DNA of 64,000 bases. Origin: an uncultured Phascolarctobacterium sp. (GTDB taxonomy: Bacteria; Bacillota; Negativicutes; Acidaminococcales; Acidaminococcaceae). Below the pieces are notes generated by a model, which was given only the letters and a program-made list of their open reading frames with translations, had not been told where the DNA came from and did no database searches. Both the position numbers and the translations under genes were made by a program. Where the stretch lies: assembly GCA_900551745.1 (NCBI GenBank), contig URXA01000004.1, positions 1 through 64,000 of the forward strand, written 5' to 3'. Of the stretch, positions 60,801 through 64,000 are shown piece by piece. Positions within the stretch are counted from its first letter, which is position 1. Each line of letters opens with the position of its first letter.

Positions 60801-63010
60801 ACCCCCAGGTCGATAAAGTGCCCTTTGTCGCCCACCCAGCTGCTGTAAACGCCTAACCCGTAGCTGTCCTGCTCGCCACTGCCTGCAAAAGTCGTACTTT
60901 TGCCGTCGATCTTGCTGGCATAAAAACCGGTATATATCTTGCCGCCATAGAATTTTTTGCTCAACAGCTTGTCGTAACCTACTTGAAAGCCGTTATAAGA
61001 CTGATTGGTATTCCGGGTATAGGCGGCCTTGGCGTCAAATTTACCGTGCCAGACATCGGCCCATAAATTCTCGCGCAGCTCGCCTGCTAAAGCACTATCG
61101 GTATCACCTGGCCCTCTGCCGCCTGTTTCCGACAGGTTCAGATTGCTGACATGCAGGCTGTCGAAACGGCGGAACAGGCTGAGGTTATTGGCTTTGACAA
61201 AATTATTCTGCACCGTACTGTTTTCGGAAACGCTTTTGCCGCTTTCCGCCATTTCACCCGTATCAGCATAAGTATAACCTTTTAAATACCACACTGTACC
61301 CTGCAAATTATCATAACCAATGATATTCCCCTTATCATCAGTTATGGCCTTGCTATCCGCAGTTTTAAAATAATTTTCATATTTGCCTACTTCCGGCGTG
61401 ATTTCATAAACACTGAAAATACCGTCTGCCAAACTGGTTTGACCTGTTACTTCAAAATTATCAGCGCCATTATAAATACCGATTAAAACATTAGAAACAG
61501 TAATATTTCCAAGTAGATTCGTTACTTCATTCGGATTTTTCCATTCACCGAAAAGCGAAGTACCGCTAGCTTCTGGTACATAACCGAGCTGAATATAGAG
61601 ATTATTTTTAGCATTATCACTGCCATTATTTTTGACGGCGTTTGTAAGGTATACATTGTCATTACCACGTACTGAGGTACTAGCCGGTTCATAATTTTGA
61701 TATACGCCAAGCCTGAAGGTAGTATTATCCGCCAGCTTCGCATCATTTACAAACAAGCTTCTGTTTATTTTGACCTTATTAGTAGCAATGGTTCCTTGTG
61801 ATGTATCACTTATATATTCAACATTAATCGTATTAGCATTTCCGCTGCTGTCAGCGCCCTGCAGCACATACGGAGCTTGCCCATCAATACTGTTAGTATT
61901 AAGATAGCTCAAATCAATTACACTGCCAGATTCTGTAGTTAATTCACCAACTGATATGACAGTCGTAGGAACATTCTCTATGGGTTTAGGACTGTCCGAT
62001 TCATAATCATTATCCAGCTGTGTATTATTAGTAAAATAAGAATCAACATCCGGATCACTCGCACCTGTTGCTGTTTTGCCATCTTCAGTTATCCAATTTG
62101 CGTCACCCGGTGAATAATCGCCATTCAAAGTACTGCTAATAGTTACAGCTCTGTCCAGCGGTGTCCACCTTTCACCAGCCGCTACTGACTTTTGGTCATA
62201 GGTATAGCTTTTGCTGCCTCCAGAAAAAAAATCTCCCGTACCTAACTTAAAGCTTGTTTGTATACTCTCTATAATATCTGGCGAATCAAAATTAAGACTC
62301 GAATCATTCATATAATCTAATACATTGGAAGCAGTAGTATTATTAATCGCATCTTTTACCTCAGCTAACTCAGCATCACTCAACTGAATATAACACATAC
62401 TTGGCAGGTATTTTGTCATCCACTCTTGTATCTTCGTTTCATTCTTATTTTCAATATATCCATACAGCTCTTCTTGAGCCTCAACAGTCGTCATTCCAGT
62501 ATTTTCATTTAAAAAATTCATCATTTGAGCTCCGGTTATCGCTAAACAGTCCTTACTAGTAGCTCCAACTCCAAGAACTTTATAATAATAAGCGCCGCTG
62601 TCAGCATCTCTTATTTTAATTGCAAGTGCATTTGCACCCTCAGGAACAGAGCTTGTTTTCATCAGCGTACGATATAAAATGCTATTCCATGAGCTTTGTG
62701 AGAAACTTGCTTTTACATTACTATTGGTCAATCCTTTATTGGCACCAGCAGGATCAAGCCCAATAGTTTTATATGCATTAACAATATTATTTTGTACTAT
62801 ACTAGAATCAGAAAAATTAATAAATGAATCTTGTCCGCCAACCTTATTATTATTGGCAGCATTATTATCATAGTATTGTACGGCATTGCTGCTTAGGGTT
62901 TCCGCCGCAAATGTATACTGGGGGGGGGCAAATGGGGTGATTACGCCTAACGATAAGGCAATAGCCGCCGGTAAAATCTTGTGTCTTTGCTCTTTTCTCA
63001 ACTTCTTCAT
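57845..63010 (-). CDS. Giant autotransporter-TonB receptor fusion 3, B12-riboswitch controlled
   Basis: A protein of 1721 residues with the same layout as fusions 1 and 2: signal peptide (ending YTFAA), passenger (about 35-635), autotransporter barrel (about 645-920; ENLWADVWHGKFD to NFSWGGFESG), linker with PTVVVGQAS, TonB-box-like LGGLTVEAKRPDW, plug (about 1030-1140; VFVDGVQMNLAGDAAVNLS) and receptor barrel ending TTLEYSF. A C9 run on the coding strand keeps the signal-peptide frame open; eight or ten C would stop translation within about 20 codons. ATG 63010 is best spaced from GGAGG. Two cobalamin-type leaders upstream suggest a corrinoid ligand. Confidence 0.92.
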   Translation of the reverse strand: MKKLRKEQRHKILPAAIALSLGVITPFAPPQYTFAAETLSSNAVQYYDNNAANNNKVGGQDSFINFSDSSIVQNNIVNAYKTIGLDPAGANKGLTNSNVKASFSQSSWNSILYRTLMKTSSVPEGANALAIKIRDADSGAYYYKVLGVGATSKDCLAITGAQMMNFLNENTGMTTVEAQEELYGYIENKNETKIQEWMTKYLPSMCYIQLSDAELAEVKDAINNTTASNVLDYMNDSSLNFDSPDIIESIQTSFKLGTGDFFSGGSKSYTYDQKSVAAGERWTPLDRAVTISSTLNGDYSPGDANWITEDGKTATGASDPDVDSYFTNNTQLDNDYESDSPKPIENVPTTVISVGELTTESGSVIDLSYLNTNSIDGQAPYVLQGADSSGNANTINVEYISDTSQGTIATNKVKINRSLFVNDAKLADNTTFRLGVYQNYEPASTSVRGNDNVYLTNAVKNNGSDNAKNNLYIQLGYVPEASGTSLFGEWKNPNEVTNLLGNITVSNVLIGIYNGADNFEVTGQTSLADGIFSVYEITPEVGKYENYFKTADSKAITDDKGNIIGYDNLQGTVWYLKGYTYADTGEMAESGKSVSENSTVQNNFVKANNLSLFRRFDSLHVSNLNLSETGGRGPGDTDSALAGELRENLWADVWHGKFDAKAAYTRNTNQSYNGFQVGYDKLLSKKFYGGKIYTGFYASKIDGKSTTFAGSGEQDSYGLGVYSSWVGDKGHFIDLGVNAFKLKNDYHFTGNTGNGSIGKVKGENSTWAYGIGAQYGKRNQLAANWFWEPSVSLYVGHVDESNYSLSNGLGVHEQGYDTAIGKLGLKAGKNIGEKGNVYAGVSWGHEFAGGQKLHQSYGTQSRLIETVGGNDSWWEWNIGGKVKVSSNGTFNLDFVKTTGSDVGNEWSINGGLNFSWGGFESGGSKAAKVNASGGEPSVSGGFAKANAPTVVVGQASKVGNVQLPQMQQSQQSVTVESGSADSQNVYDMGEANSRVVSDDTGSVSGTVTGGMGEFELGGLTVEAKRPDWEKNLSPGQVSVIYPAQFEGEQKNLPELLDRVPGLFVQRLNGVGHYTVARVRGSTAAQVSVFVDGVQMNLAGDAAVNLSAIPADNIERIEVYRGYVPARFSGAPLGGVINIITKKPNEGHGHITQGIKSYGGYSSTYEYSMPLGSGSLLATYARDIWQGDFDYIWPHSSNTQNNVLAGTYKRQSNGYQNNNAMLKWQDDHWTVKGVWKKMHEGLARAVNRTYVIPYLNSGYFDADMDIDYKEFLIGRRDTFGNLDLGWHIAYLDSKKTYTNIGGYRQIEDTKNGIITGSPFAKRDEDDYLPGELWGTWRSKKWNGNLNAAMKLGSNHLLEFNADYTRETMDANGNRWDLTQEQIDSQTGVNRTVRKMLSKYNNREYHLTLQDTITLNDDGDFKLTPILRADKVEMEGLGDLGDADSRWMYSGGVALQKQLNDHWSFKSTWGTYNRHPNFYEIFGDGGFVGQNYVFTVASKGGNIDNGLWETGSQFDFSLNWQGKLAGADTDTILTWYQRKANNQLVLWTPRGGDGLSCYCPTGNIETYGLELAHNMKWQRLNLALAATWQKSKEVGNGLGYNYNWAQGGASFVPEWVVSARVDYLFPGDKLNVFGEYRYTDQEILRGTDSGDADAIDVRDSYSIVDLGVKYKFDKKWRLSAGVNDVFDKGKEVFITTGMFYGPKTASFYPLAGRMYYTTLEYSF
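62920..62928 (-). repeat. Nine-base homopolymer in fusion 3 signal peptide
   Basis: Nine G on the plus strand, nine C on the coding strand (GCC CCC CCC CAG after TTT). The longest homopolymeric G/C run seen in the window. Confidence 0.95.
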
Positions 63011-63060
63011 CATCAAATCCTCCACTCCAACTTAAAAATTTTCAGCATTCCCATTTCGTT

Positions 63061-63152
63061 GTTTCTAAACATGATCATCGTTTAGAAACTGTCATTTTAC
63101 AGCAGCATGTAAGCATACGTCACTACTCGCATTTTTGCCTGCCGCTGTAAAA
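63061..63152 (-). promoter_or_regulatory. Leader hairpins before fusion 3
   Basis: A 10-bp stem GTTTCTAAAC/GTTTAGAAAC (63061-63070 with 63080-63089) and a 14-bp stem with one mismatch (ATTTTACAGCAGCA at about 63093-63106 with its complement near 63139-63152) lie between the proximal riboswitch and the start codon. No clear T-run follows, so they may control translation rather than termination. Confidence 0.55.
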
Positions 63153-63263
63153 TTCGGACACTCTTTTAAAAAATAACGCCGCATTTTCTACCAGTCCATT
63201 CGGTGAAAGTGCAGCGTCTGTTTTTTTACAAAACAGCCTGCTCCGCTTTTCTGGTCGAAAATA

Positions 63264-63347
63264 CTAAAATTTCCGCGCTGCTGGTTTCAGCGCATAGTTA
63301 TAGCGTCCGCAGAAATATTTACCTGACCAAATATCAGACTTAAACAT
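63264..63347 (-). CDS. Possible 27-residue leader peptide
   Basis: A short frame MFKSDIWSGKYFCGRYNYAL then KPAARKF lies between the riboswitch and fusion 3. Its composition (aromatic, basic, one Cys) looks protein-like, but the ribosome site is weak (GGGAG 14 nt upstream). Confidence 0.25.
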   Translation of the reverse strand: MFKSDIWSGKYFCGRYNYALKPAARKF

Positions 63348-63394
63348 CTCTGCAAAATTTTCTCCCAGTCCGTCTACGCAGGCTGTTCAAAAGA

Positions 63395-63545
63395 TAGAAC
63401 CAGTCAGCACTCTGACTCAAGATCATTACCCCAGCATCCCTTTGTGACAGGACTGCGATGCTGAAGCTCCCTAATACAGTTGCGTGACAGCGCCGGATTC
63501 ACACCGGACTTCCCTATAAAACCAAGGATCATTAATCCCACAAGT
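63395..63545 (-). promoter_or_regulatory. Cobalamin riboswitch, gene-proximal copy
   Basis: On the minus strand: GGGAAGTCCGGTGTGAATCC, then GGCGCTGTCACGCAACTGTA, then GGGAGC, and GAGTCAG near the 3' end (about 63410). These are the conserved core elements of cobalamin aptamers. It is followed by about 380 nt of structured leader before fusion 3. Confidence 0.85.
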
Positions 63546-63696
63546 ACCCAGTTCTAATTTTTCATTTTTGTTTTCAATGTACATGTCATTATCGCTCCAG
63601 CACTTTTGACCGCAAGCATTGGTGCCGCCACCCCAGCGGCACCACGCTCAAAGGTCTGAGTTGAGTGGAGTTTGCAGGCTATGACTAAACCTGCTG

Positions 63697-63734
63697 GAAA
63701 TAAGAACTGCCTCCCTGCTGATACAGGGAGGCAG
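63697..63734 (-). terminator. Terminator after the distal riboswitch
   Basis: A perfect 11-bp GC-rich stem (63707-63717 with 63724-63734) followed on the minus strand by TTCTTATTT. It lies just after the distal aptamer, so it is its probable expression platform. Confidence 0.75.
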
Positions 63735-63739
63735 AAAAA

Positions 63740-63897
63740 CTTGCATAACAAGCGTATACCAGTTTTTCTAACTCTCTGTCTCTCGCAGCGGCTAGAGTAT
63801 CAGGCTGATTGCTGGCTTGGGCATAAACCCTTACAGCGCCGGGAGCGCAGCGGAATTGCACCGCTTATCATGCGATTATTCGCACCTGATAACTATT
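63740..63897 (-). promoter_or_regulatory. Cobalamin riboswitch-like aptamer, promoter-proximal copy
   Basis: On the minus strand: CAGGTGCGAATAATCGC, then AAGCGGTGCAATTCCGC, CCCGGCGCTGTAAGGG and a B12-box-like AGCCTGATACTCTAGCC. The order fits a cobalamin aptamer, but GGCGCTG replaces the usual CCGCAACTG/GCCACTG, so it is a divergent member. Confidence 0.65.
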
Positions 63898-63919
63898 ACT
63901 ATTTCTTTTTGGTATTTAA

Positions 63920-63948
63920 ATCATACAACTTACTTTTGCATATGTCAA
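63920..63948 (-). promoter_or_regulatory. Promoter of the tandem-riboswitch fusion 3 operon
   Basis: On the minus strand TTGACA (63948-63943) and TATGAT (63925-63920) are 17 bp apart, about 25 bp before the first aptamer. Confidence 0.9.
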
Positions 63949-64000
63949 TCTATTTTTTAAGAAAGTATACAGTATATTTTCAATTCACAAATCTCTTTTG

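Noticed and set aside
63554..63751. A 65-codon minus-strand frame between the two aptamers
   Set aside because: It begins inside the terminator stem of the distal aptamer and covers a strong GGTGCCGC/GCGGCACC hairpin (about 63621-63645). More likely structured leader than protein.

Overview
The window reads as chromosomal DNA of a Gram-negative-walled Firmicute, most likely a Negativicute of the Phascolarctobacterium/Acidaminococcus kind. Low-GC Gram-positive habits (a T-box leader, an rpsF-ssb-rpsR operon, strong Shine-Dalgarno sites, canonical TTGACA/TATAAT promoters) sit beside a full outer-membrane economy (five TonB-dependent receptors or receptor fusions, TonB-ExbB-ExbD, ChaN-type and BtuF-type binding proteins). 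The genus is inferred, not shown.

0-18.6 kb, nearly all on the plus strand, is core metabolism: an Fsr-like and a RarD-like exporter; a 620-bp gene-free stretch with a cluster of DnaA boxes (possible oriC); a UxaE-like protein; a T-box-controlled acetolactate synthase (ilvM-like/ilvB); rpsF-ssb-rpsR; a stand-alone S4 paralogue; an MBL hydrolase; and a complete kdpFABC-kdpDE potassium system including the 35-codon kdpF. 18.6-22.2 kb holds iadA with a small membrane protein, an orphan type IV pilin-like gene, tRNA-Asp and tRNA-Phe, and one unknown gene.

22-36 kb, on the minus strand, looks like metal or tetrapyrrole acquisition: a ChaN-like protein plus TonB receptor; a tightly overlapping operon that joins a NifH-like reductase and two nitrogenase component-1-like subunits to a FecB/FecCD/FecE-type importer; another binding lipoprotein; a DUF234-type ATPase; and a second TonB receptor.

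36-48 kb holds two giant genes whose products each combine an N-terminal passenger, an autotransporter beta-barrel and a complete TonB-dependent receptor (plug plus barrel). They flank a MerR-family regulator, and both have promoters with the 19-bp spacer and dyad typical of MerR targets. Both carry a poly-G run inside the signal-peptide codons: 8 G in one (frame open), 7 G in the other (frame shut). This is the signature of phase variation.

48-64 kb, on the minus strand, is a corrinoid-related block. A third giant fusion gene (with a C9 run in its signal-peptide codons) lies behind two cobalamin-riboswitch-like leaders. It is followed by a beta-propeller-like protein, a CHAT pseudo-protease, two secreted or unknown proteins, a cell-wall amidase and an intact CHAT protease. 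A third, classical cobalamin riboswitch then controls a small protein, a TIM-barrel protein, a BtuF-like lipoprotein, exbB, exbD, tonB and two small genes. Taken together, TonB-ExbBD made under B12 control would energise receptors whose surface expression is switched on and off by homopolymer slippage.
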